From contig NW_027480440.1 in assembly GCF_051401765.1 (NCBI RefSeq), positions 1,426,001-1,490,000 on the forward strand: DNA of 64,000 nucleotides, in the 5' to 3' direction. The notes beneath the pieces were generated by a model. It saw only the letters and a list, made by a program, of their open reading frames with translations, ran no database searches and had not been told where the DNA came from. This DNA is from Calliopsis andreniformis (lineage: Eukaryota; Arthropoda; Insecta; Hymenoptera; Andrenidae). The translations under genes and the position numbers were made by a program. Position 1 is the first letter of the stretch, and every line of letters begins with the position of its first letter. Positions 49,912 through 62,854 of this stretch are shown here, one piece after another.

Positions 49912-51102
49912 AGTCCTCAATCCACAATCATCAATCCTCAATCTTCAATCCTCAATCCTCAATCCTCAATCCTCAATCCTCAATACTCGATCTTCAACCC
50001 TCAATCCTCAATCCTCAATCCTCAACCCTCATCCCTCATCCTCAATCCTCAATTCTGAATCCTCAAACCTCAATCTTCAATCCTCAATACTCAGTCTTCA
50101 ATCCTCAATCCTCAATCCTCAGTCCTCAATCCGCAATCCTCAATTCTCAATCCTCAATCCTCAACCTTCAATCCTCAATACTCAATCTTCAATCCTCAAT
50201 ACTCAATCCTCAATATTCAACACACAACCATCAACCATCAATTCTCAATACTCAACCATCAATCCTCAATACTCAATACTCAATCCTCAATCTTCTATCC
50301 CTAATACTCAATCTTCAATCCTCAGTCCTCAGTCCCCAAACCTCAATCCTGAATCTTCAATACTCAACCTTCAAGCCTCAATCCTCAGTCCTCAATACTC
50401 AACCATCAATCCTCAATTCTCAATACTCAATAGAATATCCTGAATTCTCAGGACCCAATACTCAAACCTCAATCCTCAACCCTCAGCCCTCATCCTCCAT
50501 CCTCAATCCTCAATCCTCAATACTCAATCCTCAATACTCAATCTTCAATCCTAGATCCTCAACCCTCAATCCTCAATCCTCAATCCTCAATCCTCAATCT
50601 TCAATCCTCAGTACTCAATATTCAATCCTCAATCCTCAATCTTCAATCCTCAATAATCAATCTCCAATCCTACATCCTCAATCCCCAATCCTCAATCCTT
50701 AATCCTCAATCTTCAATCCTCAATCGCCAGTCCTCAATCTTCAATCCTCAATGCCCAATCCTCAACCCTCAAGCCTCAATCTTCAATCCGCAATAATCAA
50801 TCTCCAATCCTAGATCCTCAATCCACAATCTTCAATCCTCAATTCTCAATCTTCAATCCTCAATCCCCAGTCTTCAATCTTCAATCATCAATGCTCAATC
50901 CTCAATCCTCAATCCTCAGTCCACAATCCTCAGTCCTCAATCCTCAAACCTCAATCCTCTACCGTCAGTCCTCGTCCTCAATCCTCAAACCTCAATCGTC
51001 AATCCTCAATATTCAATCATCAATACTCAATCTTCAATCCTCAATCCTCAATCCTCAATCCTCAATCCTCAACCCCCAATATTCAACACACAACCCTCAG
51101 CC
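49912..51102 (+). repeat. Module Q5
   Basis: Matches Q4 at +4113 (GGACCC at 50451; ATG variant at 50891) and Q6 at -2454. A private change is TCAATCATCAATGC near 50884 against TCAATCCTCAATGC elsewhere. No gene is present. Confidence 0.88.
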
Positions 51103-52395
51103 ATGAATCCTCAATACTCAACCATCAATCCTCAATACTCAATACTCAATCCTCAATCGCCAATCCTCAATCCCCAATCCTCAATCTTCAATCCTCAATC
51201 CTGAGTCCCCAAACCTCAATCCTGAATCTTCAATACTCAACCTTCAAGCCTCAATCCTCAGTCCTCAATACTCAACCATCAATCCTCAATTCTCAATACT
51301 CAATAGAATATCCTGAATTCTCAGGACTCAATACTCAAACCTCAATCCTCAACCCTCAGCCCTCATCCTCCATCCTCAATCCTCTATCCTCAATACCCAA
51401 TCCTCAATCTTCAATCCTCAATCATCAATCCTCAATTCTCAATCCTCAATCCTGAATCCTCAGTCGTCAAACCTCAATCCCTGACCCTCTGCCCTCATCC
51501 TTAACCCTCAGTCTTCAATCCTCAGTCCTCAGTCCTCAAACCTCAATCCTCAACCCTCAGACCTCATCCTCCATCCTCAATCCTTAATCATCAATCCTCA
51601 ATCTTCAATCCTCAATATTCAATCATCAACCCTCAATCCTCAACCCTCAATCCTCAATCCTCAATCCTCAGTGATCAATACTCAATCTTTAATACACAAT
51701 CCTCAATCCTCAATCCTCAATCCTCAATCCTCAATCCTCAATCCTCATTTCTCAAACCTCAATCCTCAACCCTCAGTCCTCATCCTCAATTCTCAATTCT
51801 CAATCCTCATTCATCAATCCTCAATCTTCAATCCTCAATACTCCGTCTTCAATCCTCAATCCTCAATCCTCAATCCTCAGTCCTCAATCCACAGTCATCA
51901 ATCCTCAATCTTCAATACTCAATCCTCAATCCTCAATCCTCAATCCTCAATCCTCAATCCTCAATTCTCAAGCCTCAATCTTCAGTCCTCAGTCCTCAAA
52001 CCTCAGTCCTCAAACCTCAGCCATCATCCTCAATCGTCAATCCTCGTTTCCCAATCCTCAATCCTCAATCCTCAATCCTCAATCCTCAATCCTCAATACT
52101 CAATCTTCAATCCTCAATCCTCAATCCTAAACCCTCAACCCTCAGCCCTCATCCTCAATCCTCAATCCTGAATCCTCAATCCTCAATCTTCAATACTCAA
52201 TACTCAGTCTTCAATCCTCAATCCTCAGTCTTCAATCCTCAACACTCAGCCCTCATCCTCAACCCTCAATCCTGAATCCTCAAACCTCAATCTTCAATCC
52301 TCAATACTCAGTCTTCAATCCTCAATCCTCAATCCTAAATCCTCAATCCTCAATCCTCAATCCTCAATTCTCAAGCCTCAATCTTCAGTCCTCAA
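51103..52395 (+). repeat. Module D3 and following heptamers
   Basis: D order as at 46990 (+4113; open-frame start 51671). From about 51935 it switches to another segment with CTCGTTTCCCAATCC (near 52044) and CCTAAACCCTC, which recurs at +4590 in 56535-56985. No gene is present. Confidence 0.87.
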
Positions 52396-53556
52396 TCTTC
52401 AATCCTCAATCCTCAATCCTCAATCCTCAATCCTCAATACTCGATCTTCAACCCTCAATCCTCAATCCTCAATCCTCAACCCTCATCCCTCATCCTCAAT
52501 CCTCAATTCTGAATCCTCAAACCTCAATCTTCAATCCTCAATACTCAGTCTTCAATCCTCAATCCTCAATCCTCAGTCCTCAATCCGCAATCCTCAATTC
52601 TCAATCCTCAATTCTCAACCTTCAATCCTCAATACTCAATCTTCAATCCTCAATACTCAATCCTCAATATTCAACACACAACCATCAACCATCAATTCTC
52701 AATACTCAACCATCAATCCTCAATACTCAATACTCAATCCTCAATCTTCTATCCCTAATACTCAATCTTCAATCCTCAGTCCTCAGTCCCCAAACCTCAA
52801 TCCTGAATCTTCAATACTCAACCTTCAAGCCTCAATCCTCAGTCCTCAATACTCAACCATCAATCCTCAATTCTCAATACTCAATAGAATATCCTGAATT
52901 CTCAGGACCCAATACTCAAACCTCAATCCTCAACCCTCAGCCCTCATCCTCCATCCTCAATCCTCAATCCTCAATACTCAATCCTCAATACTCAATCTTC
53001 AATCCTAGATGCTCAACCCTCAATCCTCAATCCTCAATCCTCAATCCTCAATCTTCAATCCTCAGTACTCAATATTCAATCCTCAATCCTCAATCTTCAA
53101 TCCTCAATAATCAATCTCCAATCCTACATCCTCAATCCCCAATCCTCAATCCTTAATCCTCAATCTTCAATCCTCAATCGCCAGTCCTCAATCTTCAATC
53201 CTCAATGCCCAATCCTCAACCCTCAAGCCTCAATCTTCAATCCGCAATAATCAATCTCCAATCCTAGATCCTCAATCCACAATCTTCAATCCTCAATTCT
53301 CAATCTTCAATCCTCAATCCCCAGTCTTCAATCTTCAATCCTCAATGCTCAATCCTCAATCCTCAATCCTCAGTCCACAATCCTCAGTCCTCAATCCTCA
53401 AACCTCAATCCTCTACCGTCAGTCCTCGTCCTCAATCCTCAAACCTCAATCGTCAATCCTCAATATTCAATCATCAATACTCAATCTTCAATCCTCAATC
53501 CTCAATCCTCAATCCTCAATCCTCAACCCCCAATATTCAACACACAACCCTCAGCC
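52396..53556 (+). repeat. Module Q6
   Basis: Tandem duplicate of Q5 at +2454 (GGACCC at 52905; ATG variant at 53345). The only private substitution noted is CCTAGATGCTC near 53006. No gene is present. Confidence 0.88.
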
Positions 53557-54385
53557 ATGAATCCTCAATACTCAACCATCAATCCTCAATACTCAATACT
53601 CAATCCTCAATCGCCAATCCTCAATCCCCAATCCTCAATCTTCAATCCTCAATCCTGAGTCCCCAAACCTCAATCCTGAATCTTCAATACTCAACCTTCA
53701 AGCCTCAATCCTCAGTCCTCAATACTCAACCATCAATCCTCAATTCTCAATACTCAATAGAATATCCTGAATTCTCAGGACTCAATACTCAAACCTCAAT
53801 CCTCAACCCTCAGCCCTCATCCTCCATCCTCAATCCTCTATCCTCAATACCCAATCCTCAATCTTCAATCCTCAATCATCAATCCTCAATTCTCAATCCT
53901 CAATCCTGAATCCTCAGTCGTCAAACCTCAATCCCTGACCCTCTGCCCTCATCCTTAACCCTCAGTCTTCAATCCTCAGTCCTCAGTCCTCAAACCTCAA
54001 TCCTCAACCCTCAGACCTCATCCTCCATCCTCAATCCTTAATCATCAATCCTCAATCTTCAATCCTCAATATTCAATCATCAACCCTCAATCCTCAACCC
54101 TCAATCCTCAATCCTCAATCCTCAGTGATCAATACTCAATCTTTAATACACAATCCTCAATCCTCAATCCTCAATCCTCAATCCTCAATCCTCAATCCTC
54201 ATTTCTCAAACCTCAATCCTCAACCCTCAGTCCTCATCCTCAATTCTCAATTCTCAATCCTCATTCATCAATCCTCAATCTTCAATCCTCAATACTCAGT
54301 CTTCAATCCTCAATCCTCAATCCTCAATCCTCAGTCCTCAATCCACAGTCATCAATCCTCAATCTTCAATACTCAATCCTCAATA
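53557..54385 (+). repeat. Module D4
   Basis: Matches D3 at -2454 and D5 at +4478 (open-frame starts 51671, 54125 and 58603). It leaves the D3 order near 54385, where ATACTCAATACTC replaces plain heptamers. No gene is present. Confidence 0.88.
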
Positions 54386-55235
54386 CTCAATACTCAATCC
54401 TCAATACTCAATCTTCAATCCTCAATCCTCAATCCTGAATCCTCTACCCTCAGCCCTCATCCTCAATCCTCAGTCCTCAATACTCAATCGTCAATGTTCA
54501 ATCCTCAATACTCAGTCTTCAATCATAAATCCTCAATACTCAATCCTCAATCCTCAATCTTCAATACTCAATCCTCAATCCTCAATCCTCAATCCTCAAT
54601 CCTCAGTCCTCAATCCACAATCATCAATCCTCAATCTTCAATACTCAATCCTCAATCCTCAATCCTCAATCCTCAATACTCAATCTTCAATCCTCAATCC
54701 TCAATCCTCAACCCTCAACCCTCAGCCCTCATCCTCAATCCTCAATCCTGAATCCTCAATCCTCAATCTTCAATACTCAATACTCAGTCTTCAATCCTCA
54801 ATCCTCAATCCTCAATCCTCAGTCCTCAATCCACAATCACCAATCCTCAATCTTCAATACTCAACCCTCAATCCTCAATCCTCAATCCTCAATCCTTAAT
54901 CCTCAATACTCAACCATCAATCCTCAATTCTCAATACTCAATAGCATATCCTGAACTCTCAGTATTCAATACTTAAACCTCAATCCTCAACCCTCAGCCC
55001 TCATCCTCCGTCCTCAATCCTCAATCTTCAAACCTCAACCTTCAATCCTCAATACTCAATCTTCTATCCTCAATCCTCAACACTCAATCCTCAATCCACA
55101 ATCCTCAGTCATGAATACTCAATCTTCAATACTCAATCCTCAATCCTCAATCCTCAACATTCAATACACAACCCTCAAACATCAATCCTCAATACTCAAT
55201 CGTCAGTCTTCAATCCTCAATACCCAATCCTCAAT
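54386..55235 (+). repeat. Module F1
   Basis: Includes CATAAATCC near 54525, an AGCATATCCTGAACTCTC anchor variant near 54943 and the start of block N (ATG at 55111). It recurs at +4478 as 58864-59713. No gene is present. Confidence 0.86.
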
Positions 55236-56529
55236 CTTCAATCCTCAATCCCCAATCCTCAATCCTTAATCCTCAATCTTCAATCCTCAATCCTCAATTC
55301 TCAATCCTCAGTCCTCAATACTCAATCTTCAATCCTCAATTCCCAATCCTCAATCGTCTATCCTCAATCCTCAATCCTCAATCTTCAATACTCAATACTC
55401 AGTCTTCAATCCTCAATCCTCAGTCTTCAATCCTCAATCCTCAGTCTTCAATCCTCAACCGTCAGTCCTCGTCCTCAAACCTCAATCCCGAATCCTCAAT
55501 CCTGAATCGTCAATCTTCAGCCCTCAGTCCTCAACAATCAATTGTCAATCCTCAGTCCTCATTAGAATATCCGCAATTCACAGTTTTCAGTACTCAATCC
55601 CCAATCTTCAATCTTCAAATCTCACTCTACAAACATCAATTCGCATCACTCAAAACTCAACACTCAGTCCTCAATCTTCAGTCCTCAATCCTCAATCCTC
55701 AATCTTCAATCCTTAATACTCAGTCTTCAATCCTCAATCCTCAATTCTCAATCCTCAGTCCTCAATCCTCAATCGCCAATCCTCAATCCCCAATCCCCAA
55801 TCTTCAATACTCAATCCTCAATCCTCAATCCTAAATCCTCAATCCCCAATCCTCAATCCTCAATCCTTAATCCTCAATCTTCAATCCTCTACCCCAAGTC
55901 CACAATCTTCAATCCTCAGTGCTCAATCCTCAATCCTCAATCCTCAGTCATCAGTCCTCAATCCTCAATCCTCAAACCTCAATCCTCAACCGTCAGTCCT
56001 CGTCCTCAATTCTCAATTCTTAATCCTCAATCCTCAATCCTCAATCTTCAATCCTCAATAATCAATCCTGAATACTCAGTCTTCAATCCTCAATCCTCAA
56101 TCCTCAATCCTCAGTCCGCAATCCTCAATCATCAATCCTCAACCTTCAATACTCAATCCTCAATCCTCAATCCTCAATCCTCAATACTCAACCTTCAATC
56201 CTCCATACTCAATCTTCAATCCTCAATCCTCAATCATCAATCCTCAATCCTCAATCCTCAGTCATCAATCCTCAATCTTCAATACTCAATCCTCAATCCT
56301 CAGTCCTCAATCCTCAGTCATCAATCCACAATCATCAATCCTCAATCTTCAATACTCAATCCTCAATCCTCAACCCTCAATCCTCAATACTCGATCTTCA
56401 ATCCTCAATCCTCAGTCTTCAATCCTCAACACTCAGCCCTCATCCTCAACCCTCAATCCTGAATCCTCAAACCTCAATCTTCAATCCTCAATACTCAGTC
56501 TTCAATCCTCAATCCTCAATCCTAAATCC
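55236..56529 (+). repeat. Marker block H copy 4 and neighbours
   Basis: About 55453-56400 follows the order of 41545-42500, with ATTAGAATATCC at 55561 (others at 27441, 32477 and 41649). Private changes include TATCCGCAATTC and CTACCCCAAGTCC. Near 56410 a CAGTCTTCAATCCTCAACAC step begins that is repeated about 404 bp later, near 56814. No gene is present. Confidence 0.82.
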
Positions 56530-56985
56530 TCAATCCTCAATCCTCAATCCTCAATTCTCAAGCCTCAATCTTCAGTCCTCAGTCCTCAAACCTCAGTCCT
56601 CAAACCTCAGCCATCATCCTCAATCGTCAATCCTCGTTTCCCAATCCTCAATCCTCAATCCTCAATCCTCAATCCTCAATCCTCAATACTCAATCTTCAA
56701 TCCTCAATCCTCAATCCTAAACCCTCAACCCTCAGCCCTCATCCTCAATCCTCAATCCTGAATCCTCAATCCTCAATCTTCAATACTCAATACTCAGTCT
56801 TCAATCCTCAATCCTCAGTCTTCAATCCTCAACACTCAGCCCTCATCCTCAACCCTCAATCCTGAATCCTCAAACCTCAATCTTCAATCCTCAATACTCA
56901 GTCTTCAATCCTCAATCCTCAATCCTAAATCCTCAATCCTCAATCCTCAATCCTCAATTCTCAAGCCTCAATCTTCAGTCCTCAA
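56530..56985 (+). repeat. Copy of 51940-52395
   Basis: Recurs at +4590 (CTCGTTTCCCAATCC near 52044 and 56634; CAGTCTTCAATCC at about 52223 and 56813). It is the left end of a ~4.5-kb-spaced duplication continuing through Q7, D5 and F2. No gene is present. Confidence 0.85.
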
Positions 56986-58034
56986 TCTTCAATCCTCAAT
57001 CCTCAATCTTCAATCCTCAATCCTCAATACTCGATCTTCAACCCTCAATCCTCAATCCTCGATCCTCAGCCCTCATCCCTCATCCTCAATCCTCAATTCT
57101 GAATCCTCAAACCTCAATCTTCAATCCTCAATACTCAGTCTTCAATCCTCAATCCTCAATCCTCAGTCCTCAATCCGCAATCCTCAATTCTCAATCCTCA
57201 ATCCTCAACCTTCAATCCTCAATACTCAATCTTCAATCCTCAATACTCAATCCTCAATATTCAACACACAACCATCAACCATCAATTCTCAATACTCAAC
57301 CATCAATCCTCAATACTCAATACTCAATCCTCAATCTTCTATCCCTAATACTCAATCTTCAATCCTCAGTCCTCAGTCCCCAAACCTCAATCCTGAATCT
57401 TCAATACTCAACCTTCAAGCCTCAATCCTCAGTCCTCAATACTCAACCATCAATCCTCAATTCTCAATACTCAATAGAATATCCTGAATTCTCAGGACCC
57501 AATACTCAAACCTCAATCCTCAACCCTCAGCCCTCATCCTCCATCCTCAATCCTCAATCCTCAATACTCAATCCTCAATACTCAATCTTCAATCCTAGAT
57601 CCTCAACCCTCAATCCTCAATCCTCAATCCTCAATCCTCAATCTTCAATCCTCAATCGCCAGTCCTCAATCTTCAATCCTCAATGCCCAATCCTCAACCC
57701 TCAAGCCTCAATCTTCAATCCGCAATAATCAATCTCCAATCCTAGATCCTCAATCCACAATCTTCAATCCTCAATTCTCAATCTTCAATCCTCAATCCCC
57801 AGTCTTCAATCTTCAATCCTCAATGCTCAATCCTCAATCCTCAATCCTCAGTCCACAATCCTCAGTCCTCAATCCTCAAACCTCAATCCTCTACCGTCAG
57901 TCCTCGTCCTCAATCCTCAAACCTCAATCGTCAATCCTCAATATTCATTCATCAATACTCAATCTTCAATCCTCAATCCTCAATCCTCAATCCTCAATCC
58001 TCAACCCCCAATATTCAACACACAACCCTCAGCC
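56986..58034 (+). repeat. Module Q7 (with a 112-bp deletion)
   Basis: GGACCC lies at 57495, +4590 from Q6, whereas the ATG variant at 57823 is only +4478 from Q6. The 112 missing bp, exactly 16 heptamers, lie near 57650, where TCCTACATCCTCAATCCCC and its neighbours are absent. No gene is present. Confidence 0.88.
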
Positions 58035-58863
58035 ATGAATCCTCAATACTCAACCATCAATCCTCAATACTCAATACTCAATCCTCAATCGCCAATCCTC
58101 AATCCCCAATCCTCAATCTTCAATCCTCAATCCTGAGTTCCCAAACCTCAATCCTGAATCTTCAATACTCAACCTTCAAGCCTCAATCCTCAGTCCTCAA
58201 TACTCAACCATCAATCCTCAATTCTCAATACTCAATAGAATATCCTGAATTCTCAGGACTCAATACTCAAACCTCAATCCTCAACCCTCAGCCCTCATCC
58301 TCCATCCTCAATCCTCTATCCTCAATACCCAATCCTCAATCTTCAATCCTCAATCATCAATCCTCAATTCTCAATCCTCAATCCTGAATCCTCAGTCGTC
58401 AAACCTCAATCCCTGACCCTCTGCCCTCATCCTTAACCCTCAGTCTTCAATCCTCAGTCCTCAGTCCTCAAACCTCAATCCTCAACCCTCAGACCTCATC
58501 CTCCATCCTCAATCCTTAATCATCAATCCTCAATCTTCAATCCTCAATATTCAATCATCAACCCTCAATCCTCAACCCTCAATCCTCAATCCTCAATCCT
58601 CAGTGATCAATACTCAATCTTTAATACACAATCCTCAATCCTCAATCCTCAATCCTCAATCCTCAATCCTCAATCCTCATTTCTCAAACCTCAATCCTCA
58701 ACCCTCAGTCCTCATCCTCAATTCTCAATTCTCAATCCTCATTCATCAATCCTCGATCTTCAATCCTCAATACTCAGTCTTCAATCCTCAATCCTCAATC
58801 CTCAATCCTCAGTCCTCAATCCACAGTCATCAATCCTCAATCTTCAATACTCAATCCTCAATA
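58035..58863 (+). repeat. Module D5
   Basis: Matches D4 at +4478. A private change is CCTGAGTTCCC near 58132 (CCTGAGTCCCC elsewhere). No gene is present. Confidence 0.88.
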
Positions 58864-59739
58864 CTCAATACTCAATCCTCAATACTCAATCTTCAATCCT
58901 CAATCCTCAATCCTGAATCCTCTACCCTCAGCCCTCATCCTCAATCCTCAGTCTTCAATACTCAATCGTCAATGTTCAATCCTCAATACTCAGTCTTCAA
59001 TCATAAATCCTCAATACTCAATCCTCAATCCTCAATCTTCAATACTCAATCCTCAATCCTCAATCCTCAATCCTCAATCCTCAGTCCTCAATCCACAATC
59101 ATCAATCCTCAATCTTCAATACTCAATCCTCAATCCTCAATCCTCAATCCTCAATACTCAATCTTCAATCCTCAATCCTCAATCCTCAACCCTCAACCCT
59201 CAGCCCTCATCCTCAATCCTCAATCCTGAATCCTCAATCCTCAATCTTCAATACTCAATACTCAGTCTTCAATCCTCAATCCTCAATCCTCAATCCTCAG
59301 TCCTCAATCCACAATCACCAATCCTCGATCTTCAATACTCAACCCTCAATCCTCAATCCTCAATCCTCAATCCTTAATCCTCAACACTCAACCATCAATC
59401 CTCAATTCTCAATACTCAATAGCATATCCTGAACTCTCAGTATTCAATACTTAAACCTCAATCCTCAACCCTCAGCCCTCATCCTCCGTCCTCAATCCTC
59501 AATCTTCAAACCTCAACCTTCAATCCTCAATACTCAATCTTCTATCCTCAATCCTCAACACTCAATCCTCAATCCACAATCCTCAGTCATGAATACTCAA
59601 TCTTCAATACTCAATCCTCAATCCTCAATCCTCAACATTCAATACACAACCCTCAAACATCAATCCTCAATACTCAATCGTCAGTCTTCAATCCTCAATA
59701 CTCAATCTTCAATCCTCAATCCTCAATCCTCAATCCTCA
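58864..59739 (+). repeat. Module F2 with block N
   Basis: Repeats 54386-55235 at +4478 (ATG at 55111 and 59589). After about 59713 the two copies part: here plain heptamers follow, in F1 TACCCAATCC. No gene is present. Confidence 0.86.
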
Positions 59740-60480
59740 ATCCTCAATCCTCAATCATCAATCCTCAATCTTCAACACTCAATCCTCAATCCTCAATCCT
59801 CAATCTTCAATCCGCAATCCTAAATCCTCGATTCTCAATCCTCAATCCTCAATCATCAATCCTCAATCTTCAACACACAATCCTCAATCCCCAATCCTCA
59901 ATCCTTAATCCTCAATCTTCAATCCTCAATCTTCAATGCTCAATCCTCAATCCTCAATCCTCAATCCTCAATACTCAACCATCAATCCTCAATTCTCAAT
60001 ACTCAATAGCATATACTGAACTCTCAGTATTCAATACTTAAACCTCAATCCTCAACCCTCAGCCCTCATCCTCCGTCCTCAATCCTCAATCTTCAAACCT
60101 CAATCTTCAATCCTCAATACTCAATCTTCTATCCTCAATCCTCAACCCTCAATCCTCAATCCACAATCCTCAGTCATGAATACTCAATCTTCAATACTCA
60201 ATCCTCAATCCTCAATCCTCAATATTCAATACACAACCCTCAAACATCAATCCTCAATACTCAATCGTCAGTCTTCAATCCTCAATACTCAATCTTCAAT
60301 CCTCAATCCTAAATCCTCGATTCTCAATCCTCAATCCTCAATCATCAATTCTCAATCTTCAACACACAATCCTCAATCCCCAATCCTCAATCCTCAACCC
60401 TCAATCATCAATCCTCAATATTCAATGCTCAATCCTCAATCCTCAATCTTCAATCATCAATACTCAATCTTCAATGCGCA
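59740..60480 (+). repeat. 3115-bp-spaced duplication, copy 1 (pair with 62855-63595)
   Basis: TAAATCCTCG at 59821 recurs at 62936 and ATGAATAC at 60176 recurs at 63291, both +3115. Block N appears twice in this neighbourhood (59589 and 60176, 587 bp apart). An AGCATATACTGAACTC anchor lies near 60006 (AGCATATCC in the other copy). No gene is present. Confidence 0.87.
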
Positions 60481-61270
60481 ATCCTCAATCCTCAATCCTC
60501 AATCCCCAATCCTCAATATTCAATACACAACCCTCAAACATCAATCCTCAATACAAAATCGTCAGTCTTCAATCCTCAATACTCAATCTTCAATCCACAA
60601 TACTCAATCTTCAATCCTCAATCCTCATTCTTCAATCCTCAATACCCAATCCTCAATCTTCAATCCTCAATCCCCAATCCTCAATCCTTAATCCTCAATC
60701 TTCAATCCTCAATCCTCAATTCTCAATCCTCAGTCCTCAATACTCAATCTTCAATCCTCAATTCCCAATCCTCAATCGTCTATCCTCAATCCTCAATCCT
60801 CAGTCATCAATCCTCAATCTTCAATACTCAATCCTCAATCCTCAATCCTCAATCCTCAATCGTCAATCCTCATTCCTCAAACCTCAATCCTCAACCCTCA
60901 GTCCTCATCCTCAATTCTCAATTCTCAATCCTCAATCCTCAATCCTCAATCTTCAATCCTCAATAATCAATCTCCTATCCTAGATCCTCAATCCCCATTA
61001 CTCTATCCTTAATCCTCAATATTCAATCCTCTATCCCCAGTCCACAATCTTCAATCCCCAAAGCTCAATAATCAATCCTCAATCCTCAGTCCTCAATCGT
61101 CAATCATCAGTGCACAATCTTCAATACTCAATCCTCAACCCTCAATCCTCAATGCTCAATCCTCAATCCTCAATCATGAATCCTGAATCTTCAATACTCA
61201 ATCCTCAATCCTCAATCCTCAATCCTCAATCGTCAATCCTCATTCTTCAATCCTCAATACCCAATCCTCA
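60481..61270 (+). repeat. Heptamers with partial block N and marker block T copy 4
   Basis: A partial block N lies near 60516. Marker block T (TCTCCTATCCTAGATCC near 60971; ATTACTCTAT at 60997) resembles 6365-6620, some 54 kb away. No gene is present. Confidence 0.8.
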
Positions 61271-61914
61271 ATCCTCAATCCTCAATCCTCAATAATCAAT
61301 CCTCAATACTCAGTCTTCAATCCTCAATCATCAATCCTCAACCTTCAATACTCAATCCTCAATCCTCAAACCTGAATCCTCAATACTCAACCTTCAATCC
61401 TCCATACTCAATCTACAATCCTCAATCCTCAGTCATCAATCCTCAATCCTCAATCCTCAGTCATCAATCCTCAATCTTCAATACTCAATCCTCAATCCTC
61501 AATCCTCAATCCTCAATCCTCAATCCTCAGTCCTCAATCCACAATCATCAATCCTCAATCTTCAATACTCAATCCTCAATCCTCAACCCTCAATCCTCAA
61601 TACTCGATCTTCAATCCTCAATCCACAATCCTCAAGCCTCAACCCTCAGCCCTCATCCTCAATCCTCAATCCTGAATCCTCAAACCTCAATCTTCAATCC
61701 TCAATACTCAGTCTTCAATCCTCAATCCTCAATCCTCAATCCTCAATCCTCAATCCTCAATCCTCAATCCTCAATTCTCAATCCTCAATCCTCAACCCTC
61801 AGCCCTCATCCTCAATCCTCAATCCTGAATCCTCAATCCTCAATCTTCAATCCTCAATCCTCAATCCTCGATCTTCAATCCTCAATACTCAATCGTCAAT
61901 CCACAATCCTCAGA
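61271..61914 (+). repeat. Segment resembling 20426-21010
   Basis: The order AATAATCAATCC, ACTCAGTCTTC, AACCTTCAATAC, CTACAATCC, CTCGATCTTC is the same as in the 18.3-, 20.4- and 39.7-kb copies, with several private changes. No gene is present. Confidence 0.8.
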
Positions 61915-62290
61915 CCTCAAACCTCAATTCTGAATCCTCAATCCTGAATCCTCAATCTTCAGCTCTCAGTCATCAACAATCAGTTGTCAATCCTCAATCC
62001 TCAATAGAATATCCTCAATTCACAGTTTTCAATACTCAATACTCAATCTGCAATCTTCCAACCTCTATCCACAAACATCAATTCTGATCACTCAACCCTC
62101 AACACTCAGTCCTCAATGTTCAACCCTCAATCCTCAATTGTCAATCTTCATTAATCAATACTGAATCTTCAATCTTCAATACTCAATCTTCAATCTTCAA
62201 TCCTCAATCCTCAATCCTCAATCCTCAATCCTCAATCATAAATCCTCAATCGTCAAAACTCAATCCTCAATCCTCAATTCTCAATCCTCA
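61915..62290 (+). repeat. Long-range duplicate (pair with 17640-18010)
   Basis: Same variant order as 17640-18010, including CCAACCTCTATCC and CTTCATTAATCAATACTG. Private changes are TCTGATCACTC near 62083 and CATAAATCC near 62236. Confidence 0.82.
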
Positions 62291-62854
62291 ATACTCAACC
62301 ATCAATCCTCAATCTTCAATCCTCAATACTCAATCTTCTATCCTCAATCCTCAACCCTCAATCCTCAATCCTCAATCCTCAATCCTCAATCCTCAATACT
62401 CAATCTTCAATCCCCAATCCTCAATCCTCAATCCTCAATCCTCAGACATCAATCCTCAATCTTCAATACTCAATCGTAAATCCTCAGTCCTCAATTCTCA
62501 ATCCTCAATCCTCGTTCCTCAAACCTCAATCCTCAACCATCAGTCCTCATCCTCAATTCTCAATTCTCAGTCCTCAAACCTCAATCTTCAATCCTCAATA
62601 CTCAATCCTCAATCCTCAATACTCAACCATCAATCCTCAATTCTCAATACTCAATAGAATATCCTGAATTCTCAGTATTCAATACTCAAACCTCAACGCT
62701 CATCCCTCTGCCCTCATCCTCCATCCTCAATCCTCAATCCTCAAACTTCAATCTTCAATCCTCAATACTCAATCTTCGATTCTCAATCCTCAATCCTCAA
62801 TCCTCAATCCCAATCCTCAATCTTCAATCCTCAATCCTCAATCCTCAATCCTCA
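62291..62854 (+). repeat. Heptamers and marker block G copy 7
   Basis: CAGACATC at 62444, CGTAAATCC near 62476, anchor with GAATTC near 62667, then AACGCTCATCCCTCTGCCC and CTTCGATTCTC. The order matches 24481-24830. No gene is present. Confidence 0.83.
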
